A stretch of 64,000 nucleotides of DNA, from positions 56,284-120,283 of the forward strand of contig DASUOH010000025.1 of assembly GCA_036276735.1 (NCBI GenBank). Reading direction: 5' to 3'. This document shows, piece by piece, positions 33,339-42,193 of this stretch (position 1 is the stretch's first letter; each line of letters begins with the position of its first letter). This DNA comes from VRUE01 sp036276735. GTDB taxonomy: Bacteria; Actinomycetota; Thermoleophilia; Solirubrobacterales; 70-9. The notes below the pieces were generated by a model, which worked only from the letters and a program-made list of their open reading frames with translations, did not search any database and had not been told where the DNA came from. A program made the position numbers and the translations under genes.

Positions 33339-36300
33339 TCAGCGAGACAGGGTCAGCGCAAGCGGGCGAGTCGCCGTCTCACCGACGCGATCCGTCGCCT
33401 TGGCGGCGACCGCGAGCCTCACCGCCGCCATGCGCCGCAGCGCCTCGCGCCCGGTCGGCGACAGCGTCAGCGTCACCTGCCGCCTGCCGGGGCCGGCGAA
33501 GCGAACCGTTCTGCGGGCGAACACTTCGACGAATCTCGTCTGCATCTTGCGAGCGGCGAGCACCCTCAGCCTGGCCCTTCCAGCCAGCGAAACCCGCGCC
33601 GCCTCGTTCACCCTCACCACGACGGTCAGCGCTCTGGCGCGGAGCAGCTGGCGCAGCGACTTCGTCTCGACCCTGAGCGAGAGCTTGAGCGAGCGGTCGT
33701 CGCGACCGTCGGGCGGGCCGGGGGTGTCCGGTGGATCCGGGTTGCCCGGCGGGGGATCGTCAGGCGGCGGCGGGTTGTCCGGCGGGGTCGGCGCCGGGAC
33801 AACGGTGTAGGCGATCGAGGCGTCGGCGGTCAGGCCGTCCCCCGAGACGGCGGTCACCGTATAGGTGTGGGCGCCGGCGCTCGAGGTGTCGAGGCGGCCG
33901 GCGCCTCCGCCGGCGGTGCCAGCGCCGCTCGAGTCCTCGCAGGAGAGCAGACCGGGCCCGCCCGCCCCCTCGTCGCACGAGAAGGCCGTCGGCACGATCT
34001 GACCGACGGTATAGACGCCTCCTGGGGCCGGCGCGGAGATCGAGGCCGACGGCGGCTCGGCGACCGTCAACCCCACGGTCGCGGTCGCGTGGTTGCCCGA
34101 GGGATCGGCGACCCGATACGTGAAGGAGTCGCTGCCGCGATATCCCGTGTCCGGCGCGTACGTGAACGAGCCGTCGCCGGCCAGGGTCAGCGCGCCATGT
34201 GCCGGGTCGCCGGCGACGCTCAGCGAAAGCGAAACGCCGCTGGGCCCCGAGACCGCCAGAAGCAGGCCCGAGGCGGCGGGGACGAGCAGCTCCTGCTCAG
34301 GCGCAGCCGTGTAGGTGCGAGCCGCCGCGGCAATCGGATTGGAATAGGCGATCGAGACCTGCCCGGATCCGCCCCGGACGCCGCCGGTGAAGGTGGGTGA
34401 GAGGCCCGGCGCGGCAAAGCTCGAGCCTCCGCCGCCCCCTCCCGAGCCGGCCCCGTTCGCGCAAGCGTCGCTGGCGCCGCCGCCCCCCTGGCCGCCGCCG
34501 ACGTAGCCGCCGCCACCACCGCCGCCGGCCCCCGCGGCGTCGCCCCCGCCCGTGAAGCTGCTGCCCGCTGCCCCCGCCCCGCCGGCACTGGCGCCGCTTG
34601 GGCAGGTGCTGGTCCCCGTCACCAGGCCTCCCGTGCCGCCTGCCCCGCCGTCGCCGCCCGAGGCCCCGCCGTTTCCCCTGCCCAGCGTCGCCCCCTGCGC
34701 GTCCGTGGCGACGCCGGCGACGCCAACCGTGCCGAGCCGCCCGCCCTGGCCGCCCCTGCCCCCGGCCGGTGCCTGCCCGGTCGTCGAGTTGGCGCCGCTC
34801 GAGCCGGTGCCGCCACCGCCGCCAGCGAGCAACATCAGCGCCGAACCGCGTTCCACCGAGCTGAAGCCCCCGCCACCGCCGCCGCGCGTGCCGTCGCCAC
34901 CGCCGTTGAAGCCGCCCTCGCCCCCCTCCGCGTAGGGCTCGCCCGTGCCGCCGACGCTCACCGCCACCGTCTCGCCGGCCGTCAGAGATCCGAGCGTCGC
35001 GACCACCCGCGCTCCCCGATCCAGGCCGAATCCGAGGGTGTCGCCGCCGCCCTCCGCCCCCTCCACGGTGAACACGGCCTGACCGACGCCCGGTGGGACC
35101 GCCCAGGTGGCCGCCGCGCCCGAATGCCGGTATACGACGCGACAGGTGCCGTCCGCGCAGCTGGGTCCTGAGATCGCCGGGACGCTTGCCGTCTGCGGCT
35201 GGGACGCGTCGCTGCGGTTGCGAGCCCGGTCCTCCGCGTAGACGACGTAGGTGCGATCACCCGCCGAGGAGAGGGAGTCGAGAAAGCTGGTGCCGGTTGC
35301 GGGGCTGAGCTGGCTGCCATCCCTGAAGACGACGTAGCGGCTGACGCCGAAGTCGTCGCTGCTGGCGCTCCACTGCAGTTGCACGCCGGCGACGCCCACG
35401 GTCGCCGTGAGGCCAGTCGGCGCCGTGGGCGGCTCCTCGTCGGGCACAACCGTCAACGGTTCCGACGCGGCGCTGCGGTTGCCGGTTTCGTCCTCCGCGT
35501 AGACGACGTACTCGCGCTCTCCGACCGGTGCGGTTGGATCGAGGAAGCTGGTGCTCGCGGTGATGCCTACCTCGATGCCGTCGCGGAAGACGACGTAACG
35601 GTGAACGCCGAAGTTGTCGACGCTCGGCGCCCACTGCAGTTGTACGTCGTCGAATCCAGGGATTGCCGAGAGGCCGGTCGGGGCGGTCGGCGGCTCTTGG
35701 TCGAGGGCGACCGACACCGTCGCGCTTCCTCCACCCGCGGCGACGGTCGTGACCTTCACAGGGCCACCGTCGAAGGTCTGCCCCGCTTTGAGCGGCGCGT
35801 CCGAGAACCCGGCGGTCGTCGGAGTGGCGTCGAGCAGGAGCGTCTCCGGCGAGGAGGTCGCCGCCGTCGCCCGGATCGAGACGCCCGTCGTCGAGAAGTC
35901 GTTGACGTTCTCGAATACGCCGCCGGCCTGCCTTACCTCGAGGTAATACCAGGAGGTGACACTGCCGTTGAGGTGTCTTTTCCGAGGGATGCGCAGCACC
36001 GTCGGCTGGGTGGTGGGGCTGAGCGCGGATCGCAGCGCGTAGGAGCCCGAGGCATCGACGGTTTTCACGTTCTGTTCGGTGAGGATGCCGAGCTTGGCGA
36101 GGCTCCAGCCGTTGTTGTGCCGCTTGGCGATGTTCCCCATCGCGTCGAAGGGGTCTCCGTACTCAGTCGTCGTGCAGGTATCGCTGATCTGGACCCGGGT
36201 GCCGCCGGACGTGCAGGTCCAACTGCCGGCGTGCCACAGACCAAGGTTGTGGCCCAGCTCATGGACGATCACGCGGTCTCGGACGCCGAAGAAGTCTCCG

Positions 36301-37025
36301 TTGATCATCGACCATGGGCCGTTCAGCGTCGCCTGGCCGAGCCAAGAGCAGTCGCTCCGGAAAGGGAACATGTAGATGAGGTGGTCATAGCCGCTGAGGT
36401 CGACCCCGGCAGCGGCGGCGGCCTGGTTCGCTTCGCTCCTCGTCGCGTCGCCAGGACATCCATCCGGCGACGCGCCGAGCCGGTACCAACCGAACACATC
36501 CCCGTCCGCGTTCAGCTTGCCGGTCAGTGATATCGCGCCGTAGGACTCCTCACGGTAAAAGACATCGGCGGAGTCGAACCCGGTGAAGACCTCCGAGCGC
36601 GCCTCCGCCGCCGACCACGGTTCCGTGGAATCGCCGGGGAAGGTGACCATCAGCACCGCGGTCTTGCGCGGCCCCGGCACGAGGGCTGCAGTCGGGGCAG
36701 GGTCAGTCGCCTCGACGGCGCCCACCAACCGCCCGTCGCGCATCGCCCCAGTGACCTCGACCCGATCTCCCGGCTCCGCGGCAAGCGCGGTCGGCCGCAC
36801 GACGGTCCTATCGCCGCCGGACTTCAGCCTGTATCGCGTGGTCGACTCGTCGGTCAGGAAGTGGTCGCTTACAACGGCTTCGAGCGTGCCCGAGCGCGTG
36901 AGCGACGCCTCTGCCGGGGTGCCGAGGCCGAGAACGAGAGCGGCGGTGCACAGCGCCACGACCTGCCGGTGGGCAGGCGTAAGAAATTGAAGCCGCCTGA
37001 TTCTGGTTATGAAATTCGAGGCCAT
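33339..37025 (-). CDS. very large secreted mosaic metalloprotease (M11/gametolysin-like)
   Basis: A 1228-residue exported protein (ATG at 37025; a TTG at 37046 is also open) with a signal peptide near residues 15-45. The protease domain carries the zinc motif HELGHNLGLWH, as in gametolysin-type M11 and related M6/M12 peptidases, followed by a Cys-containing loop. Then come two near-identical fibronectin type III repeats (each starting PPTAPTGL), a ~200-residue glycine-rich region (GGGGGGYVGGGQGGGG), a cadherin/VCBS-like domain (GDGSFTYAPDTGYRGSDSFTY), a second Ig-like domain, a Pro-rich spacer (TPPDNPPPPDDPP) and a C-terminal beta module. It is probably displayed or released outside the cell and may degrade matrix or cell-wall proteins. 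The convergent neighbour ends 14 bp away. Confidence 0.85.
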   Translation of the reverse strand: MASNFITRIRRLQFLTPAHRQVVALCTAALVLGLGTPAEASLTRSGTLEAVVSDHFLTDESTTRYRLKSGGDRTVVRPTALAAEPGDRVEVTGAMRDGRLVGAVEATDPAPTAALVPGPRKTAVLMVTFPGDSTEPWSAAEARSEVFTGFDSADVFYREESYGAISLTGKLNADGDVFGWYRLGASPDGCPGDATRSEANQAAAAAGVDLSGYDHLIYMFPFRSDCSWLGQATLNGPWSMINGDFFGVRDRVIVHELGHNLGLWHAGSWTCTSGGTRVQISDTCTTTEYGDPFDAMGNIAKRHNNGWSLAKLGILTEQNVKTVDASGSYALRSALSPTTQPTVLRIPRKRHLNGSVTSWYYLEVRQAGGVFENVNDFSTTGVSIRATAATSSPETLLLDATPTTAGFSDAPLKAGQTFDGGPVKVTTVAAGGGSATVSVALDQEPPTAPTGLSAIPGFDDVQLQWAPSVDNFGVHRYVVFRDGIEVGITASTSFLDPTAPVGEREYVVYAEDETGNRSAASEPLTVVPDEEPPTAPTGLTATVGVAGVQLQWSASSDDFGVSRYVVFRDGSQLSPATGTSFLDSLSSAGDRTYVVYAEDRARNRSDASQPQTASVPAISGPSCADGTCRVVYRHSGAAATWAVPPGVGQAVFTVEGAEGGGDTLGFGLDRGARVVATLGSLTAGETVAVSVGGTGEPYAEGGEGGFNGGGDGTRGGGGGGFSSVERGSALMLLAGGGGGTGSSGANSTTGQAPAGGRGGQGGRLGTVGVAGVATDAQGATLGRGNGGASGGDGGAGGTGGLVTGTSTCPSGASAGGAGAAGSSFTGGGDAAGAGGGGGGGYVGGGQGGGGASDACANGAGSGGGGGGSSFAAPGLSPTFTGGVRGGSGQVSIAYSNPIAAAARTYTAAPEQELLVPAASGLLLAVSGPSGVSLSLSVAGDPAHGALTLAGDGSFTYAPDTGYRGSDSFTYRVADPSGNHATATVGLTVAEPPSASISAPAPGGVYTVGQIVPTAFSCDEGAGGPGLLSCEDSSGAGTAGGGAGRLDTSSAGAHTYTVTAVSGDGLTADASIAYTVVPAPTPPDNPPPPDDPPPGNPDPPDTPGPPDGRDDRSLKLSLRVETKSLRQLLRARALTVVVRVNEAARVSLAGRARLRVLAARKMQTRFVEVFARRTVRFAGPGRRQVTLTLSPTGREALRRMAAVRLAVAAKATDRVGETATRPLALTLSR

Positions 37026-37112
37026 CCCTCCCCGGCTGGCTCTCAACCCGAAACGATCGGTTTCCCAGAGAGAGTAGCGGCCCTCAGACTACGCCCGCCT
37101 GGCGCTGAGCCC

Positions 37113-37145
37113 GCTGGGAGGGACGGCGAAACCGCCCCTCCCAGC
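37113..37145 (-). terminator. strong hairpin after the small membrane-protein gene
   Basis: GCTGGGAGGG (37113-37122) pairs perfectly with CCCTCCCAGC (37136-37145), and inside the 13-base loop CGG can pair with CCG. It lies 9 bp past the stop of the gene ending at 37154 and upstream of the metalloprotease gene, where a terminator is expected. No T-tract is present. Confidence 0.6.
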
Positions 37146-37153
37146 TGACGGTG

Positions 37154-37480
37154 CTAACGCCGGTCGTCGCGATCGCGATCGGCGTCGTAGGGCTCGCGCG
37201 AACCGGACTTCGCGAGGCCGCGACTGATCATGTAGCCCACGGCGACGATGGCGACGTAGAGCCACGCCTGCCGGGCGATGAACTCATCGGTGCCGGGGGC
37301 GGTGTCACCGCCCGTGATCGCGGCGGCCGCGACGAGGATGCCGACGATCACCCCCACCATCGCCCAGAACTCCGTCGTCTTGAAGGCTTGCTTCGTCTCC
37401 GTCGAGAGACGCCGAATTACGCTGCGACCGGCGGTGCGGTCCACTCCTGCGCCCGCGGCGCGGGTCGTCGCTGACTCCAT
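37154..37480 (-). CDS. small membrane protein, unknown
   Basis: A 108-residue protein with two hydrophobic segments (about residues 37-57, FWAMVGVIVGILVAAAAITGG, and 70-87) and charged tails (DADRDRDDRR). The ATG follows AGGAGG at a proper distance. No family name comes to mind. It is divergent from the MpsC/DUF2294 gene, which could share its control region. Confidence 0.7.
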   Translation of the reverse strand: MESATTRAAGAGVDRTAGRSVIRRLSTETKQAFKTTEFWAMVGVIVGILVAAAAITGGDTAPGTDEFIARQAWLYVAIVAVGYMISRGLAKSGSREPYDADRDRDDRR

Positions 37481-37680
37481 CTGTCATTCCTCCTAGCTGG
37501 GTTTCGTTTCCCAAGATCGGTGCGAACCGGATGAGACGGCCGACAATGGGTTGCAACGTTTCCCTGAGTGGTCTCCCCCAGCCGGTGGAAAGCAGGAATC
37601 CCGTTCAGAGCGATCTCCAGCTACCCCTGCACCGAGCCGGGAAACTCGGCGCTTCAGCCCGAACCTTCTAGGATCGACAC

Positions 37681-38151
37681 GTGTCCGACGTACCCCAGCC
37701 TCCCAAGCCGTCCCTGGAAGACGAGGCCAGCACCTCACTGCGTGCCGCCATCTCGCGCGAGATGGTGAAAGCGATGAAAGCCTTCTACGGCAAGGGACCG
37801 ACGAAGGCCAAGTCCTATTTCCTGGACGACATGCTCTTCGTGGTGATGCGCGGCGGCATGACCCAGGGCGAGAAGACGCTGCTCGAAGCCGGCGAGGCGG
37901 ACGCCGTCCGCGCCTTCCGCCAGCGCTTCGAGAACATCATGGCCGAGCGGCTGATCGGCACGATCGAGCAGCTGACCGAACGCAAGGTACTCACCTACCA
38001 GAGTCAGGTCCTCTTCGATCCCGACATCGTGATCGAGGTCTTCTTCTTCGACAAGGCCCACGCGCCCCAGGCGATCAAAGAGACCGCCGACGCCCTGCTT
38101 TCCGAGGAAGAGGACGACGCAGACACCGTCACCTTCGACGACCCGGAATAG
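37681..38151 (+). CDS. DUF2294 / MpsC-family protein
   Basis: A 156-residue protein. The core ISREMVKAMKAFYGKGPTKA followed by YFLDDMLFVVMRGGMTQGEKTLLEAG and DPDIVIEVFFF matches DUF2294. This Pfam family was renamed MpsC after a Na+-translocating membrane-potential-generating system in Bacillus-type bacteria. No MpsA/MpsB partners are seen here, so that function should not be assumed. The start is a GTG at 37681. An acidic tail (EEEDDADTVTFDDPE) is additional to the domain. Confidence 0.85.
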   Translation: MSDVPQPPKPSLEDEASTSLRAAISREMVKAMKAFYGKGPTKAKSYFLDDMLFVVMRGGMTQGEKTLLEAGEADAVRAFRQRFENIMAERLIGTIEQLTERKVLTYQSQVLFDPDIVIEVFFFDKAHAPQAIKETADALLSEEEDDADTVTFDDPE

Positions 38152-38201
38152 GTCCCTGTGACCGAGCATGCGGCATCTCCGTCGACGTCGCGGTAGTACA
38201 C

Positions 38202-38217
38202 CGCCGTGGCCACGGCG
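38202..38217. terminator. 16-bp perfect palindrome between convergent genes
   Basis: CGCCGTGGCCACGGCG is a perfect palindrome located between the ends of the MpsC gene (38151) and the HD-GYP gene (38258). It can fold as a 6-bp stem with a 4-base loop from either strand, so it may act as a bidirectional terminator. No T-tracts flank it. Confidence 0.45.
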
Positions 38218-38257
38218 CGAGACTACAGCGCGGTGAAGCCTGCGACCTCTCCCGCGC

Positions 38258-39790
38258 TCAAGCCCGCAGTCGATGCACCTCTTCGAGACCGTTGACCAAA
38301 ACGTCCACTATCTCCGGATCGAATTGGGTTCCACGGCCCTCTTCGATGATCTCAACCGTCTCGTTCACGCCCATGGCCGGCCGGTAGCAGCGGTCGCTCA
38401 ATAGTGCGTCAAAGACATCCGCGACCGCGGTGATCCTCCCCTCGAGCGGAATTTCAGCCGCGGTCAGGCCGCGTGGATAGCCGGTGCCGTCGTAGCGCTC
38501 ATGATGCGTCAAAGCGATTGCTGCCGCGAGGCGGAGCAGCTCACTCTTGGAGTGGGCGAGGATCTCATGGCCGACAATGGTGTGACGCTCCATCTGCGCA
38601 CGCTCGTTCCGCGTCAAGGGGCCTGGCTTGCGAAGAATCTCGTCCGGGGTAGCGATCTTGCCGACGTCGTGCATCGAGGCCGCTACCCGCAGCAAGAGAA
38701 CTCGCTCGGCATCGAGGCCGAGCTTCGCTCCTAGGAAGGCGGCCACCTTCCCAATCCGATCGACGTGTTCCCCGGTGGAGAAGTCATGCATCTCGATTGC
38801 CTTCGCGAGCCGCTCGACCGTCTCTTGGCGCGACAGCCGCAGCTCCTCGATCGCCTGCTGCTGAGCGATTGCCAGCTCGTCGCGAAGCTGGAGCGCTTCC
38901 CGTTGTCCCGTTACGTCGATGGAGATGCCGCACACCGCGGTCGCCTTGCCCTTCTCGTCGAGGAGAGGGAACTTCACGGATTGAAAGGTTCGCTCCCCTC
39001 CACCGATCTCAATCGTCTCTTCGGCCCTGTGCGTGGTCCCCTCGCGGAGAATCTGACGGTCCTCGGCGCGGGTGTGCTCCAGCGCCTCCGGGCCCATGAT
39101 CGCCTCGTCAGTCTCGCCGACCAGCTGACCCTCTGGACGACCCGCGAGTTTGTCCGCCTGTTCATTCGCAAAGACGTAGCGATAGGAACCGTCCTTGACG
39201 TAGATGGGCATCGGGGCCATGTCGATGATTTTCTGACGGCGCTCTTCGAGGTTGATGCTGTGGGAGCGCTCGGAGACTTCGAGCTCGCGCCGCCGCAGGG
39301 CGTTCATCGCGGTAATCAACAGCTGGCCTGGCCAGAACGGCTTGACCAAGTAGCCGTGGACACCGTGGCCGGCTAAGCCGAACGCCTTTCTTGCCAGCTC
39401 CGGATCGTCCCGATCGGTGATCAGGACCAAGGCCGTGTCGGGGTGCTCGTCGGCGATCTCTTCAGCAAGGTCGAACCCTGACTCACCCAGCATCTCGAGG
39501 TCGCACAGAGCTAGATGGAAGTCGCTCGCGGCGAGCTTTTTGCGTGCTTGATCGAGACTGGTCGCAAAGTGGCAGCGGTAGCGCGCGCCCAACGATCGAT
39601 CGACCAGCTGCAGGATCTCGGGGCGATCATCGGTTACGAGGATGCGCGCCAGCCCCGGCCGCACGGTCGGCGGGGCGTGGAGCGGCCGTCTCGCTTCGGA
39701 CGGTTTGACCGTCACGGGCTGGTGAGGCGTATTCGGTGAAGCCCATGAGCGCTCATTGCGTTTACAGTCAACGTTTCTGACCGAAAGCAC
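38258..39790 (-). CDS. response regulator with PAS and HD-GYP domains
   Basis: A 510-residue signalling protein. The receiver domain (~48-165) has the acidic pair VTDDRPE, phospho-acceptor Asp in LALCDLEML and a lysine in LVKPFW. A PAS domain (~190-310) includes the typical FPLLDEKGKATAVCGISIDVTG end. A coiled segment leads to an HD-GYP phosphodiesterase (~330-505) with HDVGKIATPDEIL, HTIVGHEIL, HHERYDGTGYPRGL and DVFDALLSDRCYR. It would hydrolyse cyclic di-GMP (or a related dinucleotide) under control of phosphorylation and of a PAS ligand. The start is uncertain: a GTG at 39790 is the longest, and the receiver begins ~48 residues in. No partner kinase is adjacent. Confidence 0.88.
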   Translation of the reverse strand: MLSVRNVDCKRNERSWASPNTPHQPVTVKPSEARRPLHAPPTVRPGLARILVTDDRPEILQLVDRSLGARYRCHFATSLDQARKKLAASDFHLALCDLEMLGESGFDLAEEIADEHPDTALVLITDRDDPELARKAFGLAGHGVHGYLVKPFWPGQLLITAMNALRRRELEVSERSHSINLEERRQKIIDMAPMPIYVKDGSYRYVFANEQADKLAGRPEGQLVGETDEAIMGPEALEHTRAEDRQILREGTTHRAEETIEIGGGERTFQSVKFPLLDEKGKATAVCGISIDVTGQREALQLRDELAIAQQQAIEELRLSRQETVERLAKAIEMHDFSTGEHVDRIGKVAAFLGAKLGLDAERVLLLRVAASMHDVGKIATPDEILRKPGPLTRNERAQMERHTIVGHEILAHSKSELLRLAAAIALTHHERYDGTGYPRGLTAAEIPLEGRITAVADVFDALLSDRCYRPAMGVNETVEIIEEGRGTQFDPEIVDVLVNGLEEVHRLRA

Positions 39791-39792
39791 AA

Positions 39793-39833
39793 CCCCCAGA
39801 CGGGGGAAGCGCTGTACATCTCCCCCGTATGGG
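39793..39833. promoter_or_regulatory. pair of CCCC-N4-GGG sites upstream of the HD-GYP gene
   Basis: CCCCCAGACGGGGG (39793-39806) is a 5-bp inverted repeat. CCCCCGTATGGG (39822-39833) is a similar, less perfect site 29 bp further on. They lie in the short gap between the PAS-LuxR gene and the HD-GYP gene and resemble sites next to the other LuxR-type regulator (56381-56453). Confidence 0.35.
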
Positions 39834-39888
39834 CTAGTAGGAGCGAATTTGAGCCGCGAGCGCAGAGTTCACGGTGACTTCTCCGGCT

Positions 39889-40515
39889 CTAGACCTCCCA
39901 GCTGATCTGTTCCGTCACCAGGGCGATCGCGACGGCATGGGCACGGGTACGCGCCCCCAGCTTTCCCATCGCGTTATGAACATGGGACTTGATCGTCTCT
40001 GGGGAGAGGAACAGACGCTCGGCGATATCGGCACCCTGGAGGCCCGATGCGACCAAGGTCATGATCTCTCGCTCGCGACCCGTCAGCCGAAGCCGCCCGG
40101 CACTTTCGGCCGGTCTCGTCGTCAAGTCGAGGCCGCGGGATTCACCCGTACCGGAACTGCCATCGGCGGGGATGAACACGGACAGGTGACGCGAGGGCAA
40201 TACGTTCGCCGTCGCGCTGAACTCGACCGGCACCTGACCACGCACGGGGATGTACAGCTTGTACCAGCCCTCGGCCGCCCCTGTCGCCAAGAATTGCTCC
40301 CAGTGCTCGTCGAGCCTTTCCCTCGCGTCCGGGGGAACGAACTCGTCCATCGTGTGCCAGGAGATCTCCTCCTGCTTGATGCCCAGCAAGTCACAGGCGG
40401 CTGCGTTTGCCGTCACCCAGCGCCGTTGGTCGTCGGCGATCAGCATCGAGTGCTGCGACAGGGCGAAGGCCCGGCGCAGGTGTAAGGCCGCTCCCGGCTC
40501 TGGCCCATCGCTCAT
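39889..40515 (-). CDS. PAS-LuxR transcriptional regulator
   Basis: A 208-residue regulator. The N-terminal PAS-like domain (~15-120; LADDQRRWVTANAAACDLLG-type segment) is followed by a LuxR/NarL helix-turn-helix (~145-205) with LTGREREIMTLVASGLQGADIAERLFLSPETIKSHVHNAM. The ATG at 40515 has a GAGG ribosome site; the frame stays open upstream to 40590. Ligand-sensing PAS replaces a receiver domain, so it is a one-component regulator. It may control the downstream HD-GYP gene. Confidence 0.88.
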   Translation of the reverse strand: MSDGPEPGAALHLRRAFALSQHSMLIADDQRRWVTANAAACDLLGIKQEEISWHTMDEFVPPDARERLDEHWEQFLATGAAEGWYKLYIPVRGQVPVEFSATANVLPSRHLSVFIPADGSSGTGESRGLDLTTRPAESAGRLRLTGREREIMTLVASGLQGADIAERLFLSPETIKSHVHNAMGKLGARTRAHAVAIALVTEQISWEV

Positions 40516-40630
40516 CGATGATCTGCCTCGCCGTTCATTCCTAACACCACTTTCGCAACAACCGCCAGACCACCTTTGTCTGCGCGGCAATCTGTGCTCG
40601 TGCCTAGCCTTTCGGGCCCTCCCGTGATAC

Positions 40631-41383
40631 CTATGCGGTCGGGATAGCGATCAGGCTGCTGAAGTTGGCCGCCCCGTCGGCCACCGCCACGTTGCACTGG
40701 ACGCTCAGTTGGGTGGACGACGTCGTCGTGGTTATCGCTTGGAGGGACGCCGGGATCGCGGCAAGCGCAGGCAGCGTCTTCATTGCTATCTGGTCGATGG
40801 TCGTCGCACCTGCCTTCAGGAAGCAGTGGACCGAGTCGCCCGCCCCGCTGTGCGACAGCTGAGTCTTCGCCAAGACGACATAGCTGCCGATCGGCACCGT
40901 CAGTTCGACCACGGTCGTCGCCGGCGAGCCGGTGGGAAGGACGGTCGCGCCCTGTTTCGCCGACAACGGCGCGATCGTGCCGTTGGTTCCATTCGTGCCG
41001 TTCACCCCGTTGGCGCCATTGGCACCGTCGACTCCGTCGATCCCATTGGTGCCGTTCGCGCCGTTGGGTCCATTCGCCCCGTTGGCGCCATTGACGCCAT
41101 TCGTCCCATCTACTCCATCGGTGCCCTTCGCGCCGGCCGCCCCTGGACCGCCTGCGAGCAGTGCTCGCGTGGCGGCGCTGAGGTCTCTGGGTGCCACCGC
41201 GCCGCCCTTGATCGCTCGACTCGTAACTGCGCCGGTCGCGATGTCACCGGCGTGGATCAAGCCCTTCGCGGCAACCGCAGATCCACCCAACACGACGAAC
41301 AACGCCGCGCCGGCGAGGATGGTCGAGGGGGTCGGCCACCATCGCCGCTGCTGCCTTCTAAGCCTTTTGTCTGCACGTCTCAT
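40631..41383 (-). CDS. secreted collagen-like repeat protein
   Basis: A 250-residue exported protein. The basic N-terminus and hydrophobic helix (STILAGAALFVVLGGSAVAA) form a signal or anchor. A segment AGDIATGAVTSRAIKGGAVAPRDLSA is typical of actinobacterial surface proteins with collagen-like stalks. Residues ~78-136 are Gly-X-Y triplets dominated by GTNG, GANG and GVDG. A ~100-residue C-terminal beta domain contains two cysteines. An AAGGAG ribosome site precedes the ATG. It is probably a surface fibre with a globular tip. Confidence 0.85.
   Translation of the reverse strand: MRRADKRLRRQQRRWWPTPSTILAGAALFVVLGGSAVAAKGLIHAGDIATGAVTSRAIKGGAVAPRDLSAATRALLAGGPGAAGAKGTDGVDGTNGVNGANGANGPNGANGTNGIDGVDGANGANGVNGTNGTNGTIAPLSAKQGATVLPTGSPATTVVELTVPIGSYVVLAKTQLSHSGAGDSVHCFLKAGATTIDQIAMKTLPALAAIPASLQAITTTTSSTQLSVQCNVAVADGAANFSSLIAIPTA
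40976..41152 (-). repeat. collagen-like GXY coding repeat
   Basis: About 20 consecutive Gly-X-Asn/Asp/Thr triplets are encoded by degenerate 9-bp units (GGC-NNN-AAC-like on the coding strand) within the collagen-like gene. Such arrays can change length by slippage. Confidence 0.85.
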
Positions 41384-41437
41384 GGTCAGTTCCGCTCCTT
41401 TGGATAACGCAGCTCTTGTGTCATTTGCTTGCCTGCC

Positions 41438-42193
41438 CTACCGCGTCACGGTCAGCGGCACGCCGGCGCCGATGCGTCGCGCCAGCCAGGTGATCGCCCG
41501 CGGGCGGAGGCGGATGCAGCCGTGAGATGCAGCGCTGCCGGGGGCACCGCTGAGGTTGTTGGTCCCGTGGATGCCGATCTGCCCCGGGCCACCCTCGAAT
41601 TCCTGAAAGACGTTCGACCTGGCGCTGGTGGCAAGCGCGAACGGGCCGCCGGTTTCATAAGAGGAGAGGGCCAGCCCCTCCTCGACGAAGAACGCTCCCC
41701 GGGGAGTCGGGGTAGAGGGCTTGCCGATCACCGCTCGAAACTGGCGCCTCACATCGCCGCCGCGGTAGACCGTGAGCCGCCGGGTGGAGAGGGCGACCTT
41801 CAATCGCCAGGGCGTGGAGGTCTGCCGCGTCCGGTTCGTCGAGATCCAACCGGCATGCCCGTTGGGACGCCCGGGAAGACGGACACGCAGCCAGGAACCG
41901 GCTTTGAGGCTACTCGCCCGTCCGAGGACGGGAAGGACGGTGCGCACACGGGTCAGCGGGCGGCGGGCGGCAACCGTTTCGACGCGACCCGCGCGGGCGC
42001 TGGGCGCCGATCTGGCGACGTGACCGTGCAGGAGCACGACCAGAGGCTGGCTCGCGGCGATCCGCGAGCCGGCGACCGCATTCGGAACGACTAGAGCACT
42101 GGCCGTCCCGATCGCGATCAGCGCCCATGCCAATGCCGAACCCCTCGGGCTGAGCCCGAAGGGGTTCGCGACATCGGCGACCCTGTGACTCAA
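41438..42193 (-). CDS. L,D-transpeptidase (YkuD domain)
   Basis: A 251-residue exported enzyme that cross-links peptidoglycan or attaches proteins to it. A signal-anchor helix covers ~15-40 (ALAWALIAIGTASALVVPNAVA), then an SH3-like region with GRASSLKAGSWLRVRLPGRPNGHAGWI, then the YkuD domain with the catalytic motif IGIHGTNN...SHGCIRLRPRAI (Cys nucleophile in SHGCIR). There is no ATG. The TTG at 42193 overlaps the TGA of the upstream DUF3494 gene (TTGA), which suggests coupled translation; another TTG lies at 42244. It acts outside the membrane. Confidence 0.87.
   Translation of the reverse strand: MSHRVADVANPFGLSPRGSALAWALIAIGTASALVVPNAVAGSRIAASQPLVVLLHGHVARSAPSARAGRVETVAARRPLTRVRTVLPVLGRASSLKAGSWLRVRLPGRPNGHAGWISTNRTRQTSTPWRLKVALSTRRLTVYRGGDVRRQFRAVIGKPSTPTPRGAFFVEEGLALSSYETGGPFALATSARSNVFQEFEGGPGQIGIHGTNNLSGAPGSAASHGCIRLRPRAITWLARRIGAGVPLTVTR

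Noticed and set aside
37481..37680. general-stress sigma factor promoter between the small membrane protein and the MpsC gene
   Set aside because: A GGTT and a GGGAAA element are visible on the minus strand, but the spacing is about 12 bp instead of the expected 13-17 and the -10 match is weak.
40976..41152. CRISPR-like array
   Set aside because: The periodicity is 9 bp and encodes Gly-X-Y triplets of a collagen-like protein; there are no spacers.
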